In this document: piece after piece, positions 41,985-50,443 of the stretch
How positions within the stretch are numbered: position 1 is the stretch's first letter
Layout of the letters: each line of letters opens with the position of its first letter
Origin: Thermoplasmatales archaeon BRNA1
Lineage (GTDB): Archaea; Thermoplasmatota; Thermoplasmata; Methanomassiliicoccales; Methanomethylophilaceae
Length of the DNA: 64,000 nt
Direction of reading: 5' to 3'
NCBI GenBank assembly: GCA_000350305.1
Contig: CP002916.1
Location: forward strand, 744,001-808,000
The notes under the pieces: model-generated
Databases searched by the model: none
What the model was told of the DNA's origin: nothing
The model's input: the letters and a program-made list of their open reading frames with translations, nothing else
Made by a program: the position numbers and the translations under genes

Positions 41985-42848
41985 ATGTTCCGCAGAGGCC
42001 GCACACCGAAAGGCATACCCGTCGGAAAGGACGGATATGTTCCCAGAAGAGACATCGTCAGGAGATTCCAGGAGATCGGGGACTTCCGCGACTCCGAATC
42101 CGACGACAGCGTCATCCTTCCCGGAAAACTCACCCCCGAGCAGATCGCGGAATGGTGGGAGAATCCGTCGGTTTGCGACATCGAGGGCATCGACACCAAG
42201 GAGTCCGACATCTATTCCGTACCATTGTCCATCAGAGGAAAGAAGAGGAAGGCCCTGAAGCGGATCGCAGTACTTTCCGACAGGAAGGAGAGCGACCGCA
42301 TCAAGAAGATCCTCGCCGATTCTTTCACGGCAGAGGAACTGGAGGAGATGGCCGAGGGACGCTCCCTCATGGTCACCGTCCAGCCCCATCTGAGGGACTG
42401 TACGGGATTCTATCTCCGCAGACAGGACGGCGTCCCCGTCCCCGAGATCGTTCTTGAAGAGGGTACGACCGCCGACGGCATAGTCCACGAAGCGGTTCAC
42501 CACCTCCGGGCTAGGGAAGGGAGATCCGCGTTCCCCACCAGGAACGGCGTCCTCGACCAGGGATACAGGAGACTCCCCAAGAGCGAGAGGGACACCATCG
42601 TCGGGAGGGAGGAGAAGGAGACCGTTGCCGAAACCGTCGCCAGGACACGCATCGACCCCGTGGAATCAGGATACTACGACCGCATCCCCGGACAGTCATC
42701 CAGAGCGGCGTATCTCCACGACCAGGAGGTCATCAGCGGCTCCAAGGCCCTGAAGGGCAGGGCCGCCGTGAAAGCGGCGGAACGCAACTACGGGCGCACC
42801 TCCATCTCCAGAGCCATCCTCTCAGCCAACAGGAAGGGGAAGAGATGA
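41985..42848 (+). CDS. HExxH metalloprotease-like protein, copy A
   Basis: A 287-residue protein from ATG 41985, two bases after the previous stop. HEAVHH (168-173) is a zincin motif, and E212/E216 in EKETVAETVARTRI could supply the third ligand. The protein shares DIEGID, a central basic alpha/beta segment, the HExxHH helix and the following Glu helix with the protein at 43714-44961, so they are paralogues. The C-terminus is basic. No signal peptide, so a cytoplasmic or element-specific substrate is likely, for instance during particle or complex maturation (inference). Confidence 0.65.
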   Translation: MFRRGRTPKGIPVGKDGYVPRRDIVRRFQEIGDFRDSESDDSVILPGKLTPEQIAEWWENPSVCDIEGIDTKESDIYSVPLSIRGKKRKALKRIAVLSDRKESDRIKKILADSFTAEELEEMAEGRSLMVTVQPHLRDCTGFYLRRQDGVPVPEIVLEEGTTADGIVHEAVHHLRAREGRSAFPTRNGVLDQGYRRLPKSERDTIVGREEKETVAETVARTRIDPVESGYYDRIPGQSSRAAYLHDQEVISGSKALKGRAAVKAAERNYGRTSISRAILSANRKGKR

Positions 42849-43129
42849 GAAAACATCACGTCCCCGAGAACGACCCCAACGGACTTCTCAACGCCGTCAG
42901 GGAGTTCAATTCCCATCAGGGTCCGGCGAGGATCTTCTACAACAGGAACTCGCACACCTTCTTCACCCGTCTCTACCCGGACGGCGGGGACAGGTGGTTC
43001 GGCCCCATGATGGACGGGCTGGACGTGGCAGAGCTGTACCGCAAGACCTCCGACTTCTGTGACGTGAAGGTAACTCCGGAGGAGCTTCGCAGCATGGAGG
43101 CGGACATCGGACAGTACGCGGTGTGGTAA
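42845..43129 (+). CDS. Small hypothetical protein
   Basis: Ninety-four residues from ATG 42845 (ATGA overlap), mixed alpha/beta with RIFYNRNSHTFFTRLYPD strands. It lies between the zincin copies. No family recognised. Confidence 0.6.
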   Translation: MRKHHVPENDPNGLLNAVREFNSHQGPARIFYNRNSHTFFTRLYPDGGDRWFGPMMDGLDVAELYRKTSDFCDVKVTPEELRSMEADIGQYAVW

Positions 43130-43130
43130 C

Positions 43131-43709
43131 ATGGTGACCGAGAGAGAACGCAGGAAGGACCGTATGGACATGGCATCCCTGGCGCTCGCCGCGGCGGGAC
43201 TCGGGCTGTCAATAGTCGCCCTTCTGAACGAGAAAGGAGAGATCATAATGCCGAACAAGATCGACAGCAGCAAGTACTCCACGCGCAGGGACCTGAAGAA
43301 GGCCTACGCGCAGGAGATCAAGAGGACGGCGGTGTCCGAGATAGGTTACACGGGCACCGTCATCGTCCTCAACGAGAGAGGGGAACAGGTCCAGTACGGG
43401 CTGGTTCCCCTTGAGAACAGGAAGATGGTCGCCGAAGCTCCCAAGAGGAAATCCCCGGCAAAGACCCAGACCAAGAAATCGTGGGTCGCGATGGAGATCA
43501 ATTCCCGTACCGGGAACGACAGGCAGGCGATTGTCTGTTCCTCGAAGGAACAGGCTAAAGCGAAAGCCGAGGCGATGAAGAGGGCGCACAGATCCGGCTC
43601 CAAACAGAGCAGGGACTGCGTGCAGGGCTACGCGCTGATGGACACTTCTCAGTCCATCGATGTGGCGGGCATGGTCTCCGGAAAGGGAGGCCAGTTCTAC
43701 AGGGTGTGA
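43131..43709 (+). CDS. Hypothetical protein with N-terminal hydrophobic helix
   Basis: A 192-residue protein: a basic start, one hydrophobic helix (ASLALAAAGLGLSIVALL, 15-32), then a basic alpha/beta region with two modules, GYTGTVIVLNERGEQVQYGL and SWVAMEINSRTGNDRQAIVC. It starts one base after the previous stop. An internal ATG at about 43248 (MPNKIDSS) could give a soluble form. No family recognised. Confidence 0.55.
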   Translation: MVTERERRKDRMDMASLALAAAGLGLSIVALLNEKGEIIMPNKIDSSKYSTRRDLKKAYAQEIKRTAVSEIGYTGTVIVLNERGEQVQYGLVPLENRKMVAEAPKRKSPAKTQTKKSWVAMEINSRTGNDRQAIVCSSKEQAKAKAEAMKRAHRSGSKQSRDCVQGYALMDTSQSIDVAGMVSGKGGQFYRV

Positions 43710-43713
43710 TACC

Positions 43714-44961
43714 GTGGAGTTTTTCAAACTGATGAAGAAGCAGAGTTCTATGAACAAGAAGGGCAACCAGGTTGCCTACGTGAGGCCCGGCGTGGACTAC
43801 GTCGAGGCCCTGGGGAGCGGGACCGCGGGGAGGAAGAAGATCCCCACTGTTTGGGTCACCGCGAAGAACGGACAGAAGTGGGAGATCCCCGTGGACCCCA
43901 AGACCGGGAGGGTGCCCAACGAGTACCTTTTCGGCAGGTTCCTGGACATCAACAGGGGTTCCAGGAACGGGAGGGAGAGGAACATCCTCATCGACATAGG
44001 GAAGGAGGCGGACATGATCCACGAGATCCCCGACGGAGGATTCACCCCCCAGCAGCTCATCGAGACCGGTTGGTGGCAGGCCGTGAACGAGAGCGACATC
44101 GAGGGTATCGACGATACTGGAGCAAGAGCGTTCGCCAGGGAACTGGAGGATGCCGCGAAGTCCGCACAGGCCCAGGGTATGAAGATGGTCCTCCTGATGC
44201 CCGACGAATCACAGAAGAGGGTCAGGGACATCATCGCAAGGGACTTCAACGCCTCCGAGGTTAAGAAAGCGGTCAGGAACGGCGGTATCATCATCAAAGA
44301 GGGCAACCCCGGAAGGGGAGCCGCGGGATGCTACATCCCCATGCAGGAGACCTCGTCCTTGAAAACACCTGTGATCATCCTCGGCAAGAACTGGGACGAG
44401 GAGACCCTTGTCCACGAGTTCACACACCACCTGAGGCACGTGGACCAGACCAGGGGAGGACTCACCAGAACCCCGCTCAAGCTCAACGCCGGAGGGGAGA
44501 GGGTATCGTCCAGGGCATACGACAGGAAGGAGTACAACTCAGCCGTCAATCTGGAGGAGGCCGCGACAGTCGCAGAATCCCTTGTCAGGATCCAGGCGCC
44601 GTCCAAGGGGGCCAACGGTTACTACACCGCCACCAAGGTCCACGGGGACACCCCCATGGAGAGGTACACCCACGACAGGACCACCCTCGTTACCGACAAG
44701 CCCATGAGGGGAAGGAAAGCAGAGAAGCAGGTCACAGGCAAGTTCGAGGACACCTCGATCTCACACCTCGGTTATTACAGACCGGGAAGCAACGCCGCCA
44801 ACTACTACAAGGAGAGGAAGGCAAAGGGCACCCTGCCCGTACCCGTCAAGCCCGTCAGGAAGACGAAGAAGACGGATGCCACCAAGGGCACCGTCGCCGG
44901 ACCCGTCGGAGCCACCGCAGCCAAGAGTCCCAACAGGAGGATCAGCAGGGCGAAGAGGTAA
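43714..44961 (+). CDS. HExxH metalloprotease-like protein, copy B
   Basis: A 415-residue protein from GTG 43714, four bases after the previous stop. HEFTHH (234-239) with the Glu-rich helix NLEEAATVAESLVRI downstream makes a zincin-type site. WWQAVNESDIEGIDDTGARA parallels DIEGID in copy A. A basic, disordered C-terminus (about 370-415) follows. It is larger than copy A because of an N-terminal domain (1-115). Substrate unknown. A hairpin after the stop ends the unit. Confidence 0.65.
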   Translation: MEFFKLMKKQSSMNKKGNQVAYVRPGVDYVEALGSGTAGRKKIPTVWVTAKNGQKWEIPVDPKTGRVPNEYLFGRFLDINRGSRNGRERNILIDIGKEADMIHEIPDGGFTPQQLIETGWWQAVNESDIEGIDDTGARAFARELEDAAKSAQAQGMKMVLLMPDESQKRVRDIIARDFNASEVKKAVRNGGIIIKEGNPGRGAAGCYIPMQETSSLKTPVIILGKNWDEETLVHEFTHHLRHVDQTRGGLTRTPLKLNAGGERVSSRAYDRKEYNSAVNLEEAATVAESLVRIQAPSKGANGYYTATKVHGDTPMERYTHDRTTLVTDKPMRGRKAEKQVTGKFEDTSISHLGYYRPGSNAANYYKERKAKGTLPVPVKPVRKTKKTDATKGTVAGPVGATAAKSPNRRISRAKR

Positions 44962-44979
44962 TCCCAAAACACATTCAGC

Positions 44980-44998
44980 CCTCCGTCCCTGACGGAGG
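44980..44998. terminator. Hairpin between convergent units
   Basis: CCTCCGTC-CCT-GACGGAGG, a perfect 8-base stem with a 3-base loop, lies between the plus-strand zincin gene and the minus-strand regulator gene; suited to stopping both. Confidence 0.5.
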
Positions 44999-45011
44999 TG
45001 CTGCAAACCTT

Positions 45012-45560
45012 TCAGTTCCTTATCTTTCTGAAGATGGTCTCAAACGCATCCGCGACCTGTTTCCCCATCGGAGTCAGCGAGTACCGGATCTCTCTGTAGC
45101 TCTCCGACGACACCGTCCTGGTTACGAGACCTTCCTTCTCCATCTTCGCCAGCACCTTCGTCGTGCTGTCGTACGACCGGACCACGTCCTTGATGTCCTT
45201 CTGGACGACGTACTCCTTCCCGCGGAGTAATCTCAAGATCGGGTCCGCGTACCTCATGTTGATGCTCTTCTCGGAGATGTCTCCGGGGATGATCGTGTTA
45301 GCCATGCTGACCAGCAGTGCGATCTCCGTCCCCTTCTCGGTGAGACTTATCCTTACCTGTTTGTGGACAGAGCTGACGATCTCCACATCAACTATCCCGT
45401 CCTTCTCCATAGAATCGATTCTCTGGCGGAGTGTCTGGGTGTGGTTCGTGATGTCCTGGAGATCCTTCATTATGAGGGGCCTGTCCGCTTCGTACAAAGC
45501 GAGGATCAGCGCGGCAGTGTTCCTGTCGCTCATCGACGTGAAAAAGTCCGTGTCCCTCAT
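45012..45560 (-). CDS. Winged-helix transcriptional regulator with two tandem domains
   Basis: A 182-residue protein with two similar winged helices. Domain 1 (about 12-95) reads TAALILALYEADRPLIMKDL, then a recognition helix and wing VHKQVRISLTEKGTEIAL. Domain 2 (about 105-180) reads PILRLLRGKEYVVQKDI, then SYREIRYSLTPMGKQVADAF. The repeat suggests an internal dimer. A minus-strand TATA (GGATTAAAAGG, 45583-45593) lies 28 bases before the ATG, with a motif shared with 8712 next to it. It faces the AbrB-like gene across a region with inverted repeats, so it likely controls itself, the AbrB gene and the integrase. Confidence 0.75.
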   Translation of the reverse strand: MRDTDFFTSMSDRNTAALILALYEADRPLIMKDLQDITNHTQTLRQRIDSMEKDGIVDVEIVSSVHKQVRISLTEKGTEIALLVSMANTIIPGDISEKSINMRYADPILRLLRGKEYVVQKDIKDVVRSYDSTTKVLAKMEKEGLVTRTVSSESYREIRYSLTPMGKQVADAFETIFRKIRN

Positions 45561-45593
45561 CGGCAGACAATGGAAACAAGTCCTTTTAATCCT

Positions 45594-45609
45594 ATTCCTA
45601 AATGGTAAT
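45594..45609. promoter_or_regulatory. Shared operator-like motif, copy 2
   Basis: ATTCCTAAATGGTAAT matches 8712-8727 at 15 of 16 positions. It sits directly upstream of the minus-strand TATA box of the regulator gene, a typical operator or activator position. Confidence 0.45.
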
Positions 45610-45684
45610 CGGGAACCGTTTCCGCAGCATCCCCGGACCCTTTTGCAAAGCCTAATGTATCATGAAGATATAGTCTGCAATAAA

Positions 45685-45767
45685 AGTATCACTAAATTAG
45701 TATGATACTGATATTTTGCCTAACATTGATATATTGTAACAATTAATCATTACACCTTAGTGATACT
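45685..45767. promoter_or_regulatory. Operator cluster between regulator and AbrB-like gene
   Basis: AGTATCACTAA (45685-45695) and TTAGTGATACT (45757-45767) are a perfect 11-base inverted pair, and AGTATGATACT (45699-45709) is a palindrome built from the same half-site AGTAT. The last copy abuts the TATA-like TTATTTATA (45767-45775) of the AbrB-like gene. This looks like a multi-site repressor control region. Confidence 0.55.
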
Positions 45768-45817
45768 TATTTATACAGACGACCCGTATTCTTCCTTCGC
45801 GAATCGTTGGTGATACC

Positions 45818-46057
45818 ATGAAACGTATAGCAGAGACCACATTCCCCGCGAAGTTCACCATCCGCGGGACGTTACGCTATGTGACCGTCCCCGTGGCGGT
45901 GGCCGAACGCATGGGGATCCGCGACGGCGACTACCTCGACGTCACGGTGAGATGGCCGAAGACGGAGGATTACGACATCGATGATCTTCTGGCCCCGGCA
46001 CCAGAGAAAGAGGACAAACCCAAGAGAGGAAGAAAAGCAAAGACTGACGATGAATGA
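45818..46057 (+). CDS. AbrB-like DNA-binding protein
   Basis: Seventy-nine residues. Residues 1-45 read as a swapped-hairpin AbrB domain (AKFTIRGTLRYVTVPVAVAE, then MGIRDGDYLDVTV), followed by a charged tail. Such proteins are dimeric regulators of mobile-element or toxin genes. It precedes the integrase by 65 bases on the same strand, so it probably controls integrase expression. Confidence 0.65.
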   Translation: MKRIAETTFPAKFTIRGTLRYVTVPVAVAERMGIRDGDYLDVTVRWPKTEDYDIDDLLAPAPEKEDKPKRGRKAKTDDE

Positions 46058-46122
46058 GATGGGAATAACGGCCCGCTCGACGACTGGAATCAACAAGCGG
46101 ACCGAACCAAGGTTGTGAAACG

Positions 46123-47682
46123 ATGGTTGCAGATACAATTAGTTCGGATTATTTAAAGGCCAATACCGAAAGCATTGGTCTTGATGTAGAAAGGTACATG
46201 AAGTACCTCCAATCCGAGGGCAAGACTCCCGGAGGGATGCAGAGGACGAGAACGAACCTCAACACGTTCTTCACCTACGCACCCACCACGGAACCCTCGG
46301 AACAGCAGTTCCTGACTGTTAAGGATGGTTTGGAAAAACACGGATATGTCTGGAAACTCGTCAACGAGATCCTCACGACGGCAGGGAAGATGTACAAGTT
46401 CCTGTGCAGAGTTAATCCCTGGGAGGACATAAGACCCAGACGTGACAACAGATGGCACAAAGTACCCGATGCACCCTACCCGTTCGGAGAGGATATGGAT
46501 GCGTTCAGAAGGTTCCTCGAAGAGGAACCGATGAACGCATCTGTGAGGAGCAAACAGATCTATCAGGCGGAGAAGGCACTGAGGGTCCTGTGCTACGAGA
46601 AAGGGATTCAAACAGCCTATGACATAGACACGGACTGTTTCGAAATCCTCGGCAGATATCTCTCCAAGTCCTCGCTGGAGACCAGAAGATGCGTGATGTA
46701 TTCCCTCGGCAGATTCGTCAAGTTCCGCACAGGGAAGGACGTCCTCCACAAATACCAGCTCCAGAGGGAACTGAAGAACGAATTCGAATCCACCCCTCAA
46801 TGGGAGCACATGATGGATTGTGTGGAGAAGTATGTCGCTGACTGCAAGGAAAGGGGATTCACGGAGGTCTCCAGAAGTAACCTCCGCACCAACCTCGTCA
46901 CCACCATCCGCAGGCTGTTCGGATACTTCGGCCCTCTCGAACCGGAAGAGGTCACGATGCACCACTTCCGTCAGTTCAAGAACCTCAGCACCGACCTCAA
47001 GGACAAGACCATCAAGCACGGCCTGGGGAGTCTCGGGAGAATGCTGGAATTCATCACGGGCACCAATCCCTCGAAGGATGCCAAGCTCGTCTGGACCAAA
47101 CAGGGTATCGACCGCACCTGGGTGTTCAAGGAACAGTGGAAGGACATATTCGGTTCCGCGACCATGGCTGAGAAGGTCGCGCTGGTCCTCTGTGCGGGAA
47201 TGGGTCTGAGGAGGAACGAAGTTGCCACTCTGAAACTCTCCGACATAGTCGGGGACAGGATGCTTATCCGCGGAAAGGGACACGGAGCGGGGAAGATCGT
47301 GGAGAAAGAGATTCCCAAGTCGGTCATGGCCGTGATACAGGCATACCTCCCCGAGAGGGACCTGCTGATAAGGAAGTTCGGCGACAGGTACAACGGTTCG
47401 CTGCTTATCCCGCCCTACTACTCCAACGGTCAGCGCACTCTCAACCTCTATGTCGGGAACCTCATATCGGAAGCATCCGCGAGGGTAGGGGTCAAGGCGA
47501 CCTGCCACACATTCCGCAGGTTCTACTGCATGAACCTGCTCGATAACGGTTTCGAGCTCGACACGGTCCGCAGGATGATGCGCCATTCCTCGGTGGAGAT
47601 CACTCTGGAAAGCTACGTCTACGCTGATCCGAGGAAGATGAAGACGGCTACAGCGTCGGTCGACGATGCCCTGTTCGGGTAA
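46123..47682 (+). CDS. Tyrosine recombinase (integrase)
   Basis: A 519-residue protein with an N-terminal core-binding region (about 20-330) that appears doubled in length compared with phage integrases, and a catalytic domain with R363 (GLRRNE), H462 and R465 (CHTFRR), H488 (RHSS) and the nucleophile Y498 (ESYVY). All main catalytic residues are present, so it should be active in site-specific integration and excision. It sits at the right end of the putative element and is followed by a hairpin with a T-run. No att site could be recognised. Confidence 0.88.
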   Translation: MVADTISSDYLKANTESIGLDVERYMKYLQSEGKTPGGMQRTRTNLNTFFTYAPTTEPSEQQFLTVKDGLEKHGYVWKLVNEILTTAGKMYKFLCRVNPWEDIRPRRDNRWHKVPDAPYPFGEDMDAFRRFLEEEPMNASVRSKQIYQAEKALRVLCYEKGIQTAYDIDTDCFEILGRYLSKSSLETRRCVMYSLGRFVKFRTGKDVLHKYQLQRELKNEFESTPQWEHMMDCVEKYVADCKERGFTEVSRSNLRTNLVTTIRRLFGYFGPLEPEEVTMHHFRQFKNLSTDLKDKTIKHGLGSLGRMLEFITGTNPSKDAKLVWTKQGIDRTWVFKEQWKDIFGSATMAEKVALVLCAGMGLRRNEVATLKLSDIVGDRMLIRGKGHGAGKIVEKEIPKSVMAVIQAYLPERDLLIRKFGDRYNGSLLIPPYYSNGQRTLNLYVGNLISEASARVGVKATCHTFRRFYCMNLLDNGFELDTVRRMMRHSSVEITLESYVYADPRKMKTATASVDDALFG

Positions 47683-47724
47683 CCGTCCGAACCGTTAAAC
47701 TAATTATACCCCCAAACTCCATTA

Positions 47725-47760
47725 CCTTGACGCTGACTGAGGTTAGCGTCAAGGGTTTTT
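47725..47760 (+). terminator. Hairpin with T-run after the integrase
   Basis: CCTTGACGCT (47725-47734) pairs perfectly with AGCGTCAAGG (47745-47754); G and five T follow. Acts as a terminator for the integrase; a recombination-related role at the element edge is an alternative. Confidence 0.55.
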
Positions 47761-47816
47761 CTTCGGAAACTCCCTGCATCGGCTCCCCTGTCCGGCAACG
47801 GATCGGGAGAAGGAAA

Positions 47817-48518
47817 ATGAGATACGGTAAGGTAATCGCGGGCACTTTCATAGACAGACCGAACAGGTTCATAGCCAACGTCCGGATACAGGGCGAGAAC
47901 AATGAGCCAGATTCGTACCCTGTCGTAAGATGTCATGTAAAGAACACCGGCAGGTGCAGGGAATTGCTGGTTCCCGGATGCAGGGTCGTCCTGAGTGTCG
48001 CTGGCAATCCGGACAGGGAGACGCCTTACGACCTCGTCGCGGTCTGGAAAGGGAGACGCCTCATCAACATGGATTCCCAGGCACCCAACGCCGTCGTGAA
48101 GGAATCCATAGGGAAGATCCTCGGAAAATGTGACAGGGTGGTCCCGGAGCACACCTTCGGGGACTCCAGATTCGATTTCTATGCCGAACAGGGCGGGAAG
48201 AGGATCATCCTGGAGGTCAAAGGGGTGACCCTGGAGGATGACGGGGTCGTCCTGTTCCCGGATGCCCCCACCGAAAGGGGATTGAAACACGTCAGGGAAC
48301 TCACGTCCCTGGTGTCCGAAGGATTCGACTGCTGGATATGCTTCCTGGTCCAGATGGGCGATGTGAAGTACATGTCCCCCAACTACGCCACCCACATGGA
48401 GTTCGGGAAGGCCTTGGAAGGGGCGGAGGCCGCAGGCGTTCACGTGGTGGCGTACGCCTGCGATGTGGAAGAGGGGGGACTCACGCTCTCGCACGAGGTC
48501 CCCGTGAGGTTTCAGTAA
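47817..48518 (+). CDS. sfsA: SfsA family (sugar fermentation stimulation) protein
   Basis: A 233-residue protein with the SfsA order: RPNRFIANV near the N-terminus, CHVKNTGRCRELL, YDLVAVWKG, a restriction-nuclease-like core with FDFYAEQGGKRIILEVKGVT (E-x-K) and APTERGLKHVREL. SfsA is predicted to be a nuclease-fold nucleic-acid binder; its physiological role is unsettled. ATG 47817 is preceded by GGGAGAAGGA; upstream in-frame sequence contains the hairpin and is not coding. First host gene after the element. It overlaps the convergent gene by 7 bases. Confidence 0.9.
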   Translation: MRYGKVIAGTFIDRPNRFIANVRIQGENNEPDSYPVVRCHVKNTGRCRELLVPGCRVVLSVAGNPDRETPYDLVAVWKGRRLINMDSQAPNAVVKESIGKILGKCDRVVPEHTFGDSRFDFYAEQGGKRIILEVKGVTLEDDGVVLFPDAPTERGLKHVRELTSLVSEGFDCWICFLVQMGDVKYMSPNYATHMEFGKALEGAEAAGVHVVAYACDVEEGGLTLSHEVPVRFQ

Positions 48519-49477
48519 AGCGAGTTTCTCCTGCGCTTCGCGTCGGGATCGTTCTCCTCGATCTCCTCAACGGCGGAGATGTACTCGGCAAGGGCCTCCT
48601 CCTGGTCGCGTATCATCTGCATTATGATGTAGACGCTCATGAGCTCCGGACGGGTCTTGGAGATGTCCCCCATCATGCTCTCGTCCTTGATCATGCGGAT
48701 TATGGTGGTCTTCTTGGTCCTGTTGCCCTCCCTGTCGAAGCTCTGGAGGGACGCGAGGGCGGAGGACCCGTATGTGGTGGCGTTGATGAACTTCAGCGCG
48801 GCATCGCAGCACACGGGGTTGAATGAGAAATCGATGTCCTCCACCATGTTCAGGAACGCCTTGTAGAGCTTCTTCTGATGGAACTCGAACATGTCGATCT
48901 TGGACATCCCCGCATCGGACGCGATCTCGGAGGGTCCGTACATGTCGGCCAGGTTCCTGATGGTGAACTCCGACTTCAGGCGGTACTGGTCCACGTTATC
49001 GCCCGGTTGCGCGATGAGCATGTTCTTCCTTGCCAGAAACATGTCGATGGATGGCTCGACGATCCTGTTATGGCGGATGATGGCCCTAACCTCGTTCCTT
49101 TTGGTCCTTCCGACGAGGTTGTAGTAGGTCAGGGCGTCCATCGCGCTCAGACCGACGATGAAGGCGAGGGAGTTGTCCGCGATGTTCAGCAGGTGGACGT
49201 CCACGTCGCCCCCGTTGCCGGAGTGCCAGAGGAGCAGGCCCTCGCAGAGGAAGAAGGCCACGAGGATGATCAGCGAGGAGTACACCATCGTGATGACGGA
49301 GTGCCTGATCTCGCGGCTGGCCGAGGAGTTCTTCCTAATCGTCCTCCTCTTCTCGGAGTCCTCCTTCTGATTGGCCCTCCTGATCTTGGCCTGGAGCTTC
49401 GACTCCTCTTTCACACGGGACTTCTGGGCCCTCTTGAGCTCCTTCTCCCTCCTGGACCTGTCCAGAGCGGATGCCAC
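48512..49477 (-). CDS. Membrane protein of unknown function
   Basis: A 321-residue protein from GTG 49477. A basic, coiled-coil-like N-terminus (about 1-55, RREKELKRAQKSRVKEESKL) is followed by two membrane helices (about 60-80, SVITMVYSSLIILVAFFLCE, and about 100-120) and a helical cytoplasmic domain. No family recognised. It follows the HprK-like gene by one base and is probably co-translated, so the two may work together at the membrane. Confidence 0.65.
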   Translation of the reverse strand: MASALDRSRREKELKRAQKSRVKEESKLQAKIRRANQKEDSEKRRTIRKNSSASREIRHSVITMVYSSLIILVAFFLCEGLLLWHSGNGGDVDVHLLNIADNSLAFIVGLSAMDALTYYNLVGRTKRNEVRAIIRHNRIVEPSIDMFLARKNMLIAQPGDNVDQYRLKSEFTIRNLADMYGPSEIASDAGMSKIDMFEFHQKKLYKAFLNMVEDIDFSFNPVCCDAALKFINATTYGSSALASLQSFDREGNRTKKTTIIRMIKDESMMGDISKTRPELMSVYIIMQMIRDQEEALAEYISAVEEIEENDPDAKRRRNSLY

Positions 49478-49478
49478 C

Positions 49479-50420
49479 TCAGCTGCCTCCGATTATCTTC
49501 CTGATGATGTCCTGCGTATCCTGGGGGGTTCCGACGGTGTTGACGAGGTAGCAGTCGCAGGCCTCCAGCATCCTCTTGAAGAATGCGGTGCGGATGCTCC
49601 TGCGGAAGGGGTCCCTCACGATCTGGTGGGGGTTGCAGAAGTCGTTGAGGAGAAGATACTCCAGGGCCTGGTGGGCGGTCATCTTCTGTACGATGTTCTT
49701 GTCGCCCTTCTCCCTCTCGAGGAGGATCACGTAGCGAAGGCTGCAGGTGCTCCTGACGGAGGCCTCGCCGGTGATCCACCTGATGTTGGCGATGCCGCGG
49801 CCCTTGTTGTCCAGCTTCACGTTGTCCAGAAGGGGCCTGAACTCCTCCCAGACATCGCCTATGTCGGCATCGATGTAGCAGTTCTTCTCCGAACCGCGGA
49901 TCATGGGGCGGCCGTTGCCGAAGGTGACGAAGAACCAGTCGTCGGAGATGAGGCAGGAGTTCCTGTCCCTGAGGAGCCCCCATGACTGGGTGGTCTTGCC
50001 GGCCTTGGAGGGCGCTATGATCGCCACCCCGACATCGTCGAAGGACACCGCGGAACCGTGGACGGAGTAGATGTTGTGGACGCCCTCCAGCATGTATCCG
50101 GTGATGCCCAGGGCGATGCTCTTCACCCACCCGTAGTAATCGAAGTTGTAAAGGAAGGCCGTGAGGGTCTCGGGATCGAAGTCGACGCGGAGGTCCTCCC
50201 CGTCGTCCCTGACGCAGTACAGCCTGCAGTGGGACTTGATCCTCTCGGATGCGGAATAGAAGTTGTCCCTCCACATGTCCACGTGTTCGCGGACGCCGGT
50301 GTGGAGCTCGACGATTATGCCGTTGATCTCCGCCTTGGAGTGGAACAGGAACTGTTCGCGGTACTTTATGAGGAGCTCCTGCACATCGTTTGATGATATG
50401 AGCTCGGTCTCGTATGCCAT
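49479..50420 (-). CDS. HPr kinase/phosphorylase-like P-loop protein
   Basis: A 313-residue protein. VHGSAVSFDDVGVAIIAPSK followed by AGKTTQSWGLL resembles the HprK Walker A region, and CLISDDWFFV resembles the second acidic strand of that fold. A C-terminal segment (MTAHQALEYLL...DPFRRSIRTAFF) also follows the pattern seen in HprK-like proteins of unknown target. Archaea lack the sugar PTS that HprK regulates, so a small-molecule or other substrate is more likely. It is coupled to a membrane protein gene. Confidence 0.65.
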   Translation of the reverse strand: MAYETELISSNDVQELLIKYREQFLFHSKAEINGIIVELHTGVREHVDMWRDNFYSASERIKSHCRLYCVRDDGEDLRVDFDPETLTAFLYNFDYYGWVKSIALGITGYMLEGVHNIYSVHGSAVSFDDVGVAIIAPSKAGKTTQSWGLLRDRNSCLISDDWFFVTFGNGRPMIRGSEKNCYIDADIGDVWEEFRPLLDNVKLDNKGRGIANIRWITGEASVRSTCSLRYVILLEREKGDKNIVQKMTAHQALEYLLLNDFCNPHQIVRDPFRRSIRTAFFKRMLEACDCYLVNTVGTPQDTQDIIRKIIGGS

Positions 50421-50443
50421 AGTGGAGGTTATGCGTGTTCTGC

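Larger units (their letters stand above)
18123..47760 (+). mobile_element. Putative integrated mobile element with surface proteins, P-loop ATPase, zincins and tyrosine recombinase
   Basis: Seen: almost all genes are on the plus strand in three long, tightly overlapping units; many are small and unrecognised; DUF2958 and DUF4313 proteins (known mainly from plasmids and conjugative elements), a P-loop ATPase, AbrB-like and winged-helix regulators, and a tyrosine recombinase at the right end. Inferred: an integrated element, possibly conjugative or viral. The right edge is taken as the hairpin after the integrase. The left edge is uncertain: it could be anywhere from about 12.5 to 30 kb, and the surface-protein genes are included only because they share overlapping junctions with the small genes. 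No tRNA or att repeat was identified. Confidence 0.5.

Noticed and set aside
46153-47586. A 477-codon open frame on the minus strand opposite the integrase
   Set aside because: It mirrors the third-codon-position bias of the integrase gene; the integrase has all catalytic residues, and the antisense product has no domain pattern.
18123-47760. CRISPR array or tRNA genes in the element region
   Set aside because: No regularly spaced direct repeats and no cloverleaf with a GGTTCRA-type arm were seen, so neither an array nor a tRNA integration site is claimed.
47727-47816. N-terminal extension of SfsA
   Set aside because: It would translate through the integrase hairpin; ATG 47817 has a good ribosome site and matches the SfsA N-terminus.
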